Assembly (NCBI RefSeq): GCF_023721755.1
Contig: NZ_JAMDLH010000002.1
Location: 248,001-312,000, forward strand
Length of the DNA: 64,000 nt
Direction: 5' to 3'
From: Pleomorphomonas sp. NRK KF1
GTDB taxonomy: Bacteria; Pseudomonadota; Alphaproteobacteria; Rhizobiales; Pleomorphomonadaceae
Shown one piece after another: positions 16,339 to 24,580 of the stretch. The notes under the pieces were generated by a model. That model was given only the letters and a program-made list of their open reading frames with translations, had not been told where the DNA came from and did not search any database. A program made the position numbers and the translations under genes. How positions within the stretch are numbered: the first letter of the stretch is position 1; each line of letters opens with the position of its first letter.

Positions 16339-17619
16339 GTGACGATTCTGGATCGCCTGGATGGCGGATCGAACCGAGACGGAGACGAGCTGATCGCCGG
16401 CAGCCGCATTGAGGATGCCCGCATCCATAATCGCCGGCTGGTGTTCGAGACGATTTTTCAGCGCGGCCCAATCAGCCGCGTCGAGATATCGGGCATCGTT
16501 GGCTTGAAGCCGCAGACGATCTCCTCGATCACGCGCGAGCTTCTTGAACAAGAGCTCATCATTGAGGCCGGACGCTCGTCCGGTCTGCGCGGGCAGCCCC
16601 AGATCTATCTGGACCCCAACCCGGAAGCAGGCTGGTCGATCGGCGTCCATCTCGACCAGAACCACTGTTCGATTCTGGCCTTCGACCTCAAGCGCCAGGA
16701 GCGGGCCCGCCGCTCGCTCCGGCTCGACACGAGCAGCCCGGCGACAGCGGTTCGCATCGTCGCCGACGCCATTCTGGGCCTGCTCGAAGAGAACAGACGC
16801 CCGACCGCGAGCGTCTGGGGCATCGGCCTCGTCCTGCCGACATTCGGCTCCAAGGTTTATGACTTCGATTTCTCGATCCAGCACTGGGATGCCTGGCGGG
16901 ACGTTTCCTTCGCGGAGGAGCTTCAGCGCCTGACCGGCATGCCCGTCCTCGTAGAGAACGATGCCACCGCCGCCGCCATAGGCGAGCGCATTCACCGCCC
17001 CGACAGCAGCGAAGCGACATTTGTCTACTATTACGTCGGCCATGGCTCCGGCGCCGGCGTCATCATCGACGGCTATCCGTTCAAAGGCGTCGGCGGCAAC
17101 GCCGGCGAAATCGGTCTTCTGCCGGTTCCCGGCATTCCCTCCAACCCCGTCTGGTCGAATGGGGCAACGGAGACCGGCGAACAAGGCGCCAGCCCCCTGT
17201 CGATCGAAGGGCTCGCCGCTGCTTGCGGTATCGGCCAGGAAAACCTCGACAGCGAGATCGTCGACCAGATGCTGGCCGTGCGCGACCACCGGCTGATGGA
17301 CTGGCTCGCCCAGGCCGCGCACGTGCTGCGCGACGTCAGCGCCATCATAGAGGTGATGTACGACCCCGGGTTCATTGCCGTCGGCGGCCCGCTGCCGCGG
17401 TCGATCGTCGAGCGCCTTGTCGACCGCGCCTATCCGCTGCGCCCGACACCGGCGGCGCGGCATGACAGATCGCTACCGCGCCTGCTGCCGGCCAAGCTGA
17501 TCGAAGACGCGGCCGTGACGGGCGCCGCCATGCTGCCGATCTTCGTCAACATAAGTCACAACTTCCGTCACCTCTACTTCCGGCAACTGTTGTCGGAAGA
17601 GGGGCTTGGCGAGAGCTGA
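16339..17619 (+). CDS. ROK-family transcriptional regulator lacking the zinc motif
   Basis: A 426-residue ROK repressor (NagC/XylR type): N-terminal winged HTH about residues 25-75 (PISRVEISGIVGLKPQTISS), then the ROK domain with VENDATAAAIGE and the GHGSGAGVIIDG loop. The usual GEIGH and CxCGxxGC zinc-binding segment is replaced by GEIGLLPVPG and lacks the cysteines. The start is GTG 16339 with AAGGA upstream. Probably controls the adjacent sugar genes and importer. Confidence 0.88.
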   Translation: MTILDRLDGGSNRDGDELIAGSRIEDARIHNRRLVFETIFQRGPISRVEISGIVGLKPQTISSITRELLEQELIIEAGRSSGLRGQPQIYLDPNPEAGWSIGVHLDQNHCSILAFDLKRQERARRSLRLDTSSPATAVRIVADAILGLLEENRRPTASVWGIGLVLPTFGSKVYDFDFSIQHWDAWRDVSFAEELQRLTGMPVLVENDATAAAIGERIHRPDSSEATFVYYYVGHGSGAGVIIDGYPFKGVGGNAGEIGLLPVPGIPSNPVWSNGATETGEQGASPLSIEGLAAACGIGQENLDSEIVDQMLAVRDHRLMDWLAQAAHVLRDVSAIIEVMYDPGFIAVGGPLPRSIVERLVDRAYPLRPTPAARHDRSLPRLLPAKLIEDAAVTGAAMLPIFVNISHNFRHLYFRQLLSEEGLGES

Positions 17620-17632
17620 GTCCCGTCTTCGA

Positions 17633-18676
17633 TCACACCGGATCGACGCGGTGGACGGCACGGTCCTCTCGGAAAACGATGTGGCGCGACACGATTGGAT
17701 GATAACAAGCCCCTTCCGTAACCGGGACGTCCTTGAGGGTCTGCACCTTCCACAAGGTGCCATCGGGCATCTCAGCCTCGATTTTCAGAACAGGTCCGTA
17801 GTTGACGATGCGGCGAACTCGCACGCCCTCTCCGTTCAAGGACGGCGTCAGCGTGACGTCTTCGGGACGAACGGCGAAAAGCGCCTCTCCGTCGGGTACG
17901 GGCGCGTCGAGCTGAACATCGCCGACCCGGGCCGCTCCGCTCGTCACAACCGCCTTCAGCATGTTCATGTCGCCGATGAAGCCCGCAACGAAGGGCGTCT
18001 GAGGATAGGTGTAGATTTCAGCCGGCGTTCCGACCTGCTCGATACGCCCCATGCTCATGACGACGATCCGGTCGGCAATCGAAAGAGCTTCATCCTGACC
18101 GTGGGTCACGAACACGGTGGTGATGCCGAGCTTTTTCTGGATCTGCCGGACCTCCTCGCGCAGGCGGTCGCGCAAATGCTGATCGAGGCTGGCGAACGGC
18201 TCGTCCATCAAGAGGATCTTCGGCTCCAGCACCAGACAGCGGGCTATGGCCACCCGCTGCCGCTGACCACCGGAAAGCTGGGCCGGGTGGCGCTTGCCGT
18301 AGTCGGCAAGGCCGACCAATCTCAGGGCCGCGTCGACCTTGGCGGCGATCTCCGCCTTCTTCAGGCCGCGCAGCTTGAGGCCGAAGCCGATGTTGCCCTC
18401 GACGGTCATATGACTCCACAGCGCATGGCTTTGAAACACCATTGCGGTGGGCCGCTTTTCAGGCGGCGTCCGAGCGACGTCCGCACCGTCGATCAGCACC
18501 TTTCCACCGGTCGGCATTTCAAAGCCGCCGATAATCCTGAGCAGCGTGGACTTTCCCGAGCCCGACGGGCCGAGCAGGCAAATCAGTTCGCCGTCGGAGA
18601 TGCGAAGGGACAGCGGTTCCAGCGCCACCACAGCGCCGAACTTCTTTCCGAGGTTCTCAAGCTCAAGCGTTGACAT
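17633..18676 (-). CDS. ABC importer ATP-binding protein (second system)
   Basis: A 347-residue ATPase of the PotA/AfuC/FbpC-like group, with Walker A GPSGSGKST, signature LSGGQRQR, Walker B LLMDEP and switch His intact, then a TOBE-like C-terminal domain. It is the last gene of a four-gene minus-strand importer operon, in the order binding protein, permease, permease, ATPase, which differs from the ATPase-first order of the system at 7.3 kb. It converges on the ROK gene with 13 bases between stops. Confidence 0.92.
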   Translation of the reverse strand: MSTLELENLGKKFGAVVALEPLSLRISDGELICLLGPSGSGKSTLLRIIGGFEMPTGGKVLIDGADVARTPPEKRPTAMVFQSHALWSHMTVEGNIGFGLKLRGLKKAEIAAKVDAALRLVGLADYGKRHPAQLSGGQRQRVAIARCLVLEPKILLMDEPFASLDQHLRDRLREEVRQIQKKLGITTVFVTHGQDEALSIADRIVVMSMGRIEQVGTPAEIYTYPQTPFVAGFIGDMNMLKAVVTSGAARVGDVQLDAPVPDGEALFAVRPEDVTLTPSLNGEGVRVRRIVNYGPVLKIEAEMPDGTLWKVQTLKDVPVTEGACYHPIVSRHIVFREDRAVHRVDPV

Positions 18677-18712
18677 CGATACCTACCGTTTGAACCGGCC
18701 CTGGACGGGTTG

Positions 18713-19531
18713 TCAGCCGCCGAGCCCTCTGGCGAACGCATCCCCGCCGATGATGCGCCGCGCCATCAGGATGGCGACCAGCGACGGCACCCACAGCATG
18801 ACCGACAGCACGGCGCCATACTGGACGACAAGCTGGTTGTTGATCATCTGCATCATCAGAAGCGGCATGGTGCGGATGCGCGGCGCCCCCACCAGCCATG
18901 CCCCCTCCGTCTCGTAGAAGGTCCAGACGAAGGTCATCAAAAGGGCCGCCGCTATGGTCGGGAAGGCCTGCGGCAATGTCACATAGCGGAAAACCTGCCA
19001 GGCGGAAGCGCCAACGTCACGGGCGGCCTCCTCCATTTCGCGGCTCACCGCCCTGAACGCGGCGGTCGGCAGCCAGATCATCAAAAGCAGCGTGTTGAGT
19101 AGCTGGATGACGACGACGCCCGTGAAGGTGCCGATGAGATCGAACGACAGGAAAAGCACGGCGATCGAGACGATGAGGGCAAAGCGCGGAAAGGCGTTCG
19201 CCATCAGGAAAGACATCATGAAGGCTGACTTCCCCGGGAAATCGAGACGGGAGAAGGCGTAGGCGGCCGGGAGACATATCACCGCCGACAGTGCCGTCAC
19301 CGTCAGCGACAACTCCATCGAGGTGACGAAGGCGGCCCAGACGTCCGGCCGCGCGAGCACCAGCGACCAGAAACGGAAACCCCATTTGGTCGGCAGCACG
19401 GCCGGGTAAAACCACTGCTCGGCAAAGGCCCACAGAAAGACCGTAAGCACCGGCAACACGATGAAGAAAATCAGGAACAGCAGAATGCCGTAGCCGAAGA
19501 CTTCGAAGCGCCGAGATGACAGGGCAATCAT
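18713..19531 (-). CDS. ABC importer permease 2 (second system)
   Basis: A 272-residue inner-membrane permease with about six membrane segments and the EAA loop MEEAARDVGASAWQVF. Overlaps the preceding permease by four bases (ATGA). Function as for the operon: uptake of a still unknown sugar, polyol or phosphorylated solute. Confidence 0.9.
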   Translation of the reverse strand: MIALSSRRFEVFGYGILLFLIFFIVLPVLTVFLWAFAEQWFYPAVLPTKWGFRFWSLVLARPDVWAAFVTSMELSLTVTALSAVICLPAAYAFSRLDFPGKSAFMMSFLMANAFPRFALIVSIAVLFLSFDLIGTFTGVVVIQLLNTLLLMIWLPTAAFRAVSREMEEAARDVGASAWQVFRYVTLPQAFPTIAAALLMTFVWTFYETEGAWLVGAPRIRTMPLLMMQMINNQLVVQYGAVLSVMLWVPSLVAILMARRIIGGDAFARGLGG

Positions 19532-20394
19532 GTCCGATCCTCACGCTGGCGGCGGGCGATCGACCGGACATAGGCCACACCGGCCAGCGAACAGATCAGG
19601 AAGGTAATGGTCGCCTGGGTCGAAGCCTGCAGCGGATCGCGAACGCTTGAAAAGGTGCGCAGCATGAACGGTCCCATCATTTCCGGATTGGTCGGACCAA
19701 GCATGAAGGGCATCAGCACCTGCCCGAAAATGCCAAGGAAGTTCAATGCGGAGACGATCAGCAGCGAGTGCGTGATCTCCGGCGTGATGATGCTGACAAG
19801 GATGCGCAGCCGACCGGCGCCGACATCGCGCGCCGCCTCGATCGACGCATCGGAGACATTGGACAGCCCCGAGATCAGGATCAGCAGCGTCAAAGGCATG
19901 CCGTCCCAGATGAGGCCGACCACCGGCCCCCAGGGCGTCAGGTGCGGCGAGGCATAATGATGAAATCCGACGAGGGAGAGCAGGCTCTGCAGCCAGCCGT
20001 TAGGCCCCATGTAGCGGATGAGTGCATAGCAAATGATGATGCCCGGAACGAACATCGGAAACAGCGCCAAGGCCTGGATCACAGCCGCCAGCCGCCCCTT
20101 TGTGAAGCGCATGTAAAGGGCGATGGGCAGATTCACCGCTATGAGCAGAACCAGCGTCACCACCGTGGTCCACAGCGTACGGGCGAGATTGGCGAGGCTG
20201 TAACTATCGGTGAAGAAGAAGATGTAGCTCTGGAGGCTGAACGTGTAGCCGCCGCCAGGCGCGGGACGAACCAACGTTCCGATGATGGAGAGCGCGGCCG
20301 GATAGAACAGAAAGATCGCAATGGCGGTGACGGGGATGGCGATGAACGCCAATCCCCTCCAACCGCTGCGCAACGACATAGCGGTCGCGCTCAT
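19528..20394 (-). CDS. ABC importer permease 1 (second system)
   Basis: A 288-residue inner-membrane permease, six predicted membrane segments, EAA loop IEAARDVGAGRLRI. GAGG lies just before the ATG at 20394, nine bases after the binding-protein stop. Confidence 0.9.
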   Translation of the reverse strand: MSATAMSLRSGWRGLAFIAIPVTAIAIFLFYPAALSIIGTLVRPAPGGGYTFSLQSYIFFFTDSYSLANLARTLWTTVVTLVLLIAVNLPIALYMRFTKGRLAAVIQALALFPMFVPGIIICYALIRYMGPNGWLQSLLSLVGFHHYASPHLTPWGPVVGLIWDGMPLTLLILISGLSNVSDASIEAARDVGAGRLRILVSIITPEITHSLLIVSALNFLGIFGQVLMPFMLGPTNPEMMGPFMLRTFSSVRDPLQASTQATITFLICSLAGVAYVRSIARRQREDRT

Positions 20395-20403
20395 CGATCG
20401 GCC

Positions 20404-21540
20404 TCAGCGTTTGAGGTCGGAGGCGACGTTGCGGTACCAAGCCTCGAACAGGACCGGTTCCCAAGTACTGGGGAAAATAGGAATCGACTTGGGGGTCACC
20501 TTGGCGAACTTCTCCTGCAGGTCCTTGGACAAGAACTCCCACTTGATGCCGGGGAAACCGCCGAGGTCGGTGACGACACGATTCTGGATGTCCGGCGAGA
20601 TCAGGAAGTCGGCAAGCTTCAGCGCCGCCTCCTTGTTGCCTGCAACGGACGGCACGATGACGCCCGAAAAACCGCCGGTGAAGGCGAGGTCCTGAAGCTG
20701 GGCGACGGCCGTCGTGTCCGGAACCACACCCTGGCTCATGGCCTGCAACGCCATGTCAGACCAGGCAACCGTCATGGCCACGGCACCACTGGCCAGAAGC
20801 TGGATCGATGCGGTGTTGCCGGAGGTGTATTCGCCGCCGTTGAACAGCGCCGGCTGAATGTCCTTCAAGAGTGGCCAAAGCTTCTCGAACATCGGCTTGG
20901 CATAGTCGTCGGTATAGTTGTCGGGCAGGAACAGCTCCGGTTTCTGGCCGGTCACTTCCTGCAGCGCGCGCTCGACGAAACAGGCGCCGCTGTCGCCGAG
21001 GTCCGGACGCGCATAGGCGAACTGCCCCGGATTGGCTTTGATCCACTCCACAAGACCGGCGAAAGTCGAAGGAGCTTCCTTGACCACCGCGGAGTTGTAC
21101 ATCAGCACGACCTGCGAGCCGCGGTAGGGCAACAGCGCCGGCGACTGGACGACCACCGGGTTGACCTTGTCGTAATTGCTGAGGCCCGCCTTGGCGAAGT
21201 CGATCCAGAGACCGGCTTCCAGCGAGCCGGCCGGATAGAAAGGCGCAGCCGCCTCAAGCATGTCGACCTGCGGATCCTTCTTGGCCTGGAAGGCCGCATA
21301 GGCGCGATCAGCAAGCGTATTGATCCCGGAACCACCGCCCCCAGGAACGAGGTTCATCGTCACGCCGGGATTGGCGGCCTCGAAACCGGGCTTCACCACC
21401 TGCGTCCAGAAGTCGATGACGTTGGTGTCGCTGTTGAAGAAAATGTCGAGAACGCCCGGTGCCGCGAAGGCGATACGCGGACCAGCCAGGAGCATACCAG
21501 CGCCCGCTGCGGAACACTTGAGAAAGTCGCGTCTCAGCAT
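20404..21540 (-). CDS. ABC importer solute-binding protein (second system), Tat-type signal
   Basis: A 378-residue periplasmic binding protein. The start MLRRDFLKCSAAGAGMLLAG is twin-arginine-like, cleaved near AFAA. The body resembles family 1 binding proteins for iron, polyamines or sugar phosphates (LDIFFNSDTNVIDFWTQVV...). ATG 21540 has TGGAGG upstream; an open frame to 21621 lacks a ribosome site. It is the first gene of the minus-strand operon. A Tat signal suggests folding before export, unusual but not rare for binding proteins. Ligand unknown. Confidence 0.88.
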   Translation of the reverse strand: MLRRDFLKCSAAGAGMLLAGPRIAFAAPGVLDIFFNSDTNVIDFWTQVVKPGFEAANPGVTMNLVPGGGGSGINTLADRAYAAFQAKKDPQVDMLEAAAPFYPAGSLEAGLWIDFAKAGLSNYDKVNPVVVQSPALLPYRGSQVVLMYNSAVVKEAPSTFAGLVEWIKANPGQFAYARPDLGDSGACFVERALQEVTGQKPELFLPDNYTDDYAKPMFEKLWPLLKDIQPALFNGGEYTSGNTASIQLLASGAVAMTVAWSDMALQAMSQGVVPDTTAVAQLQDLAFTGGFSGVIVPSVAGNKEAALKLADFLISPDIQNRVVTDLGGFPGIKWEFLSKDLQEKFAKVTPKSIPIFPSTWEPVLFEAWYRNVASDLKR

Positions 21541-21952
21541 ATGAACCTCCACTTCAGGCGCACGCCAACGGCGCCCGCCATTGCCGACGGGTCTTCGGAA
21601 AGACCAGTTCCCACTCCTCAAGCCGGCATTCTTTGAGCTTCTTTTGAGCCATGCTCGGCTATCTTAAATTCTTACCACGGACTATATCGAAGCTGTCAAG
21701 TATCCATTCCGAACCTGAGTCACTTTTGAACTCGGTCTTTCGTAGGCATTTCACCGGAGCCAAGAGGGGCCAGGTTATCGCTGCGAGGGGCGCTTCATCG
21801 CGCCGCATCGCCGCACGCCGTTGAGCGTCATCCGATGCAAAGAAAGGAATTTTCCGTTTATTTATATGGGCCTTTCCACCTCCCGAGAGGGAAGGAGAGG
21901 CACTTGGCAGGCACAGCAAGCGACATCAGCCACCGTTCCTATCGGCCGCGCC

Positions 21953-21981
21953 CAATTTGATCATCACTAATGATTAAATTG
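21953..21981. repeat. Inverted repeat CAATTTGATCAT/ATGATTAAATTG
   Basis: Two 12-base arms with a single mismatch and a 5-base loop. The left arm and two flanking C (21951-21964) recur exactly at 61147-61160 in front of the TDT transporter gene. Confidence 0.5.
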
Positions 21982-22152
21982 CCGACAAGATCTTCCGGCC
22001 CTTGCCGATGCGTTTTTGAGCCCAAGCCCTCCGGCGTTGCCTCCACGACGTCGACGCTCCCCGCCTTCGAGAATACCGACACCGATCAGACTTTCTCGAC
22101 GAAAGGGGATTCGTTCACGCGGTCCGATGGCCGATCAAGCACCATGACCCAT

Positions 22153-22171
22153 GGCGATCGTTCCGATCGCC
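22153..22171. terminator. Hairpin downstream of rpiR
   Basis: GGCGATCG-TTC-CGATCGCC, a perfect 8-bp stem with 3-base loop, lies about 100 bases after the rpiR stop. No T run follows, so the terminator role is uncertain. Confidence 0.35.
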
Positions 22172-22274
22172 GTCTGCAGCAAACATGTTTGGCGCCGAGG
22201 AGACAAGAAGCCTTGCACGCGACGAGTTCCCGCAAGCGCAAAGTCAGTCAGACGTTCTTCAGCCTGGCCGCCGG

Positions 22275-23192
22275 CTACTCCTCTGGCGACCAGTCCGGGC
22301 CGGTGCTGCGCATCCAGGGATAGGCGAAACTCGCGAACTTCTCCGCGACCTCGGGAGCGCCCGGCCGCTGGCGCGCCACGGCGGCGATCAGCGCCTCGAT
22401 CAGAGACAGGATCGCCGTGTCGGACGGCGGGTGCATGGAGTGATAGGCCGTCACGAACAGCGTCTGGTCGGCCAGCGGGACGAGCGGCGAATCCAGAAAA
22501 TCGGTGATGGCCAGAACGGGGATGCCGGCCCGCCTCGCGTAGCGCGTCATGATGATGGTGTCGCGCATGTAGAGCGAGAAGGCGATCGGGATCAGCAGGT
22601 CGTTGGGGCCGTATTTGAACAGCTGCCGCGCCACGCCGACCATGCCGCCACCATTCTCGGGGCTGCGCGTCGGGATGCCCGTCATTTCCAGTCCGCAGGC
22701 AAGCATTCCCGAGAGTTGGGCGGCGTTCTCGAATCCCAGCACAAACACCTTCTCAGCCCGCGCGATCATGTCGACGGCCCGCTCGGTCGTAGCCGGATCC
22801 AGGGAGCGCAGCGTCGCTTCGATGTTGGCGATATCCTCCCTGAGCGACGCCTCAAGCACTTCGAAGGCGCTGCCCGCTTCGGCCCGATGCCTCTTCATCG
22901 CATCAACCGGCTCGAACAGCTTCTCAAAGCCCCGGATGAGCTCGGCACGGAACTCGGCGTAACCGGAAAAGCCGATCAGGCGGGCGAAGCGGTTGGCGGT
23001 GGCGACCGACACGTCGGCGCCCACGACGGCCTCGTGGATGCTCATGCGGGCGACCTTGAGCGGCTCGGCCTTTACGAGGTCGGCGAACCGCCGAACGGCG
23101 CCCGTCATCTCTCCGTATTTCTCAGCGATGCGCTGGGCCACGACCGTGGTGTCCGGCAAACGCCCCTGAGGATTTGACTGAAATTGTGGCAT
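22275..23192 (-). CDS. MurR/RpiR-family transcriptional regulator
   Basis: A 305-residue regulator with an N-terminal HTH_6 domain (about 15-90, including VGADVSVATANRFARLIGFSGY) and a C-terminal SIS sugar-phosphate-binding domain (about 135-265, KVFVLGFENAAQLSG). Members sense phosphosugars or related anionic ligands. ATG 23192 has AAGGCAG upstream. It is transcribed divergently from the NMT1-type importer operon, with about 115 bases between the starts, and is the likely local regulator. Confidence 0.9.
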   Translation of the reverse strand: MPQFQSNPQGRLPDTTVVAQRIAEKYGEMTGAVRRFADLVKAEPLKVARMSIHEAVVGADVSVATANRFARLIGFSGYAEFRAELIRGFEKLFEPVDAMKRHRAEAGSAFEVLEASLREDIANIEATLRSLDPATTERAVDMIARAEKVFVLGFENAAQLSGMLACGLEMTGIPTRSPENGGGMVGVARQLFKYGPNDLLIPIAFSLYMRDTIIMTRYARRAGIPVLAITDFLDSPLVPLADQTLFVTAYHSMHPPSDTAILSLIEALIAAVARQRPGAPEVAEKFASFAYPWMRSTGPDWSPEE

Positions 23193-23219
23193 GGCTGCCT
23201 TTTCATCGCGCTTGGAATT

Positions 23220-23236
23220 CTAGTAACATATGCTAG
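23220..23236. promoter_or_regulatory. Possible RpiR operator, CTAG-N9-CTAG
   Basis: CTAG occurs twice around TAACATATG in the divergent region between rpiR and the binding-protein gene. The motif is weak and rests mainly on position and on the rarity of CTAG. Confidence 0.3.
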
Positions 23237-23307
23237 CCTTGGATGTAACAATAAGTACAGCCGAACATCGACCGCCAGCCCGTCAGATAGGAAAGGACGC
23301 CTCCCCG

Positions 23308-24342
23308 ATGCCTGTCGATCCCGTTTTCTCCCCGATGTTGAGCCGCCGTCAACTCCTGCGCGCATCCGCGGCTGCCGGCCTTGCAACAATGCTGCCGGCT
23401 TCCCTGGCCTTCGCCGCCACACCACTCAAGCTCGCCATGGGTTGGGTACCCAATGTCGAGCACGCCGGCGTATGGATCGCCCTGGAGAACGGGTATTACG
23501 CCGCCGAGGGGATCGACTTCAGCTACAGCCCTGGCGGTCCGAATGCCCCCGACCCGCTCGTTGTGCTGGAATCGGGCAAGGCACAGTTCGCCGCCAGCGA
23601 CTGGCTACCGTTCATCGACGCCTACGAGAAAAACAACGATCTGGTCATCCTGGCCTCGGCCTTCCCGACCAGTCCGGCGGCCCTGCTGTCGCTCGCCAAG
23701 AAGCCCGTGCGGGAGCCAAAGGACCTCGTGGGCGCCCGCATTCTCGGCCAGAGCCCCGCCAACAAGACCATCATCGAGATCATCCTGCGCAACGCCGGCC
23801 TGCCGCTCGAATACACCATGGTTCCCACCGGCTTCTCTCCGGAGCCGCTGCTGGCCGGCGATGGCGACGCCTACTTCTGCTTTGCCACCAACCAGCCGAT
23901 CACGCTGGAGAACATGGGCATGGTCGAAGGCAAGGACTTCTTCGTTACCTTGCAGGATACGCTCGGCTACAAGGCGCCCGGCGGCGTGCTGGTCGCCCAC
24001 AAGTCCTTCGTCAAGGAAAACCGCGCCGCCATCGTCGGCTACTTCAAGGCCTACATCAAGGGCTGGAAGGAAAACGCCAGGGATCCCAAGGTGGCTGCCG
24101 AACTGACGGTCAACAAGTTCGGCGCCGATCTAGGGCTCGATATGGACCAGCAGATCCGCCAGAACGAGCTGCAGATTCCCCTGACCACGGCCGCCGGCTC
24201 GGACAAGCTGTTCTGGTTCGACCCGGCCCTGGTGGATGGTCCGATGGCGGAGGTTGCCCGCCTGTCCGGGCACAAGGACGTGCCCCCGGCCAAGGATCTG
24301 ATCGATCTCGGTCCGCTCGAAGAGGCGCTCGCCGCCAGCTGA
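23308..24342 (+). CDS. NMT1/THI5-like solute-binding protein of an ABC importer
   Basis: A 344-residue periplasmic protein of the NMT1/THI5 (SsuA/TauA/ThiY) fold. The Tat-like signal is SRRQLLRASAAAG, cleaved near SLAFAA. The mature start LKLAMGWVPNVEHAGVWIALENGYY is typical of binders of pyrimidine-like or aromatic ligands. ATG 23308 has AAGGA upstream; ATG 23335 is possible. The ligand is probably a pyrimidine, nucleobase or related heterocycle, judged from the fold and from the nucleoside enzyme at the end of the operon. Confidence 0.87.
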   Translation: MPVDPVFSPMLSRRQLLRASAAAGLATMLPASLAFAATPLKLAMGWVPNVEHAGVWIALENGYYAAEGIDFSYSPGGPNAPDPLVVLESGKAQFAASDWLPFIDAYEKNNDLVILASAFPTSPAALLSLAKKPVREPKDLVGARILGQSPANKTIIEIILRNAGLPLEYTMVPTGFSPEPLLAGDGDAYFCFATNQPITLENMGMVEGKDFFVTLQDTLGYKAPGGVLVAHKSFVKENRAAIVGYFKAYIKGWKENARDPKVAAELTVNKFGADLGLDMDQQIRQNELQIPLTTAAGSDKLFWFDPALVDGPMAEVARLSGHKDVPPAKDLIDLGPLEEALAAS

Positions 24343-24377
24343 GAACGTCCCATCAACGACACCCCGCCGGCCCCGCC

Positions 24378-24456
24378 CTAGTGGAGCGAATTTGACATTT
24401 GAGTCCCGCCTGACATAGAGCGCTCGCTCAAATGTCAAATTCAAAAGCTCCACTAG
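24378..24456. repeat. Long palindromic element 1 of a CTAGTGG pair
   Basis: Outer arms CTAGTGGAGC (24378-24387) and GCTCCACTAG (24447-24456), inner arms GAATTTGACATTTGAG (24388-24403) and CTCAAATGTCAAATTC (24427-24442), a 23-base loop and a four-base bulge AAAA in the right arm. All 26 arm pairs are perfect. It lies between the binding-protein and ATPase genes of one operon. Confidence 0.9.
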
Positions 24457-24468
24457 CCCAATAACTTG

Positions 24469-24545
24469 CTAGTGGTTCTCTTGACCGAGACATTTGCTCT
24501 GAGGCCAGTATCACGCGGATGCAAATGTCTCGGTCGAACCACTAG
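24469..24545. repeat. Long palindromic element 2 of a CTAGTGG pair
   Basis: Outer arms CTAGTGGTTC (24469-24478) and GAACCACTAG (24536-24545), inner arms GACCGAGACATTTGC (24483-24497) and GCAAATGTCTCGGTC (24521-24535), a 23-base loop and a four-base bulge TCTT in the left arm. All 25 arm pairs are perfect. Architecture, loop length, CTAGTGG ends and the inner GACATTTG are shared with element 1, 12 bases away, while the other arm bases differ. Confidence 0.9.
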
Positions 24546-24580
24546 GGGCCGACGAGGGCGTTCGCAGTTCGCAGGCATTC

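Larger units (their letters stand above)
21541..22274. other. Long intergenic region without a credible gene
   Basis: 734 bases separate the binding-protein start from the rpiR stop. Short open frames at 21659-21919 (minus) and 21970-22323 (plus) have no family resemblance, poor ribosome sites and odd composition, and are not called. On the minus strand TTGACA (21699-21694) could be the -35 of the importer operon, without a convincing -10. Two inverted repeats are listed separately. The part 21660-21980 is AT-rich, the rest is not. It could be the scar of a lost gene. Confidence 0.5.

Noticed and set aside
21970-22323. 117-residue plus-strand open frame in the long intergenic region
   Set aside because: No family resemblance, no ribosome site, and it runs into the end of the opposite rpiR gene.
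24378-24545. The CTAGTGG palindromes as a pair of intrinsic terminators
   Set aside because: Loops of 23 bases, interrupted arms and lack of T runs do not fit; operon genes continue downstream on the same strand.
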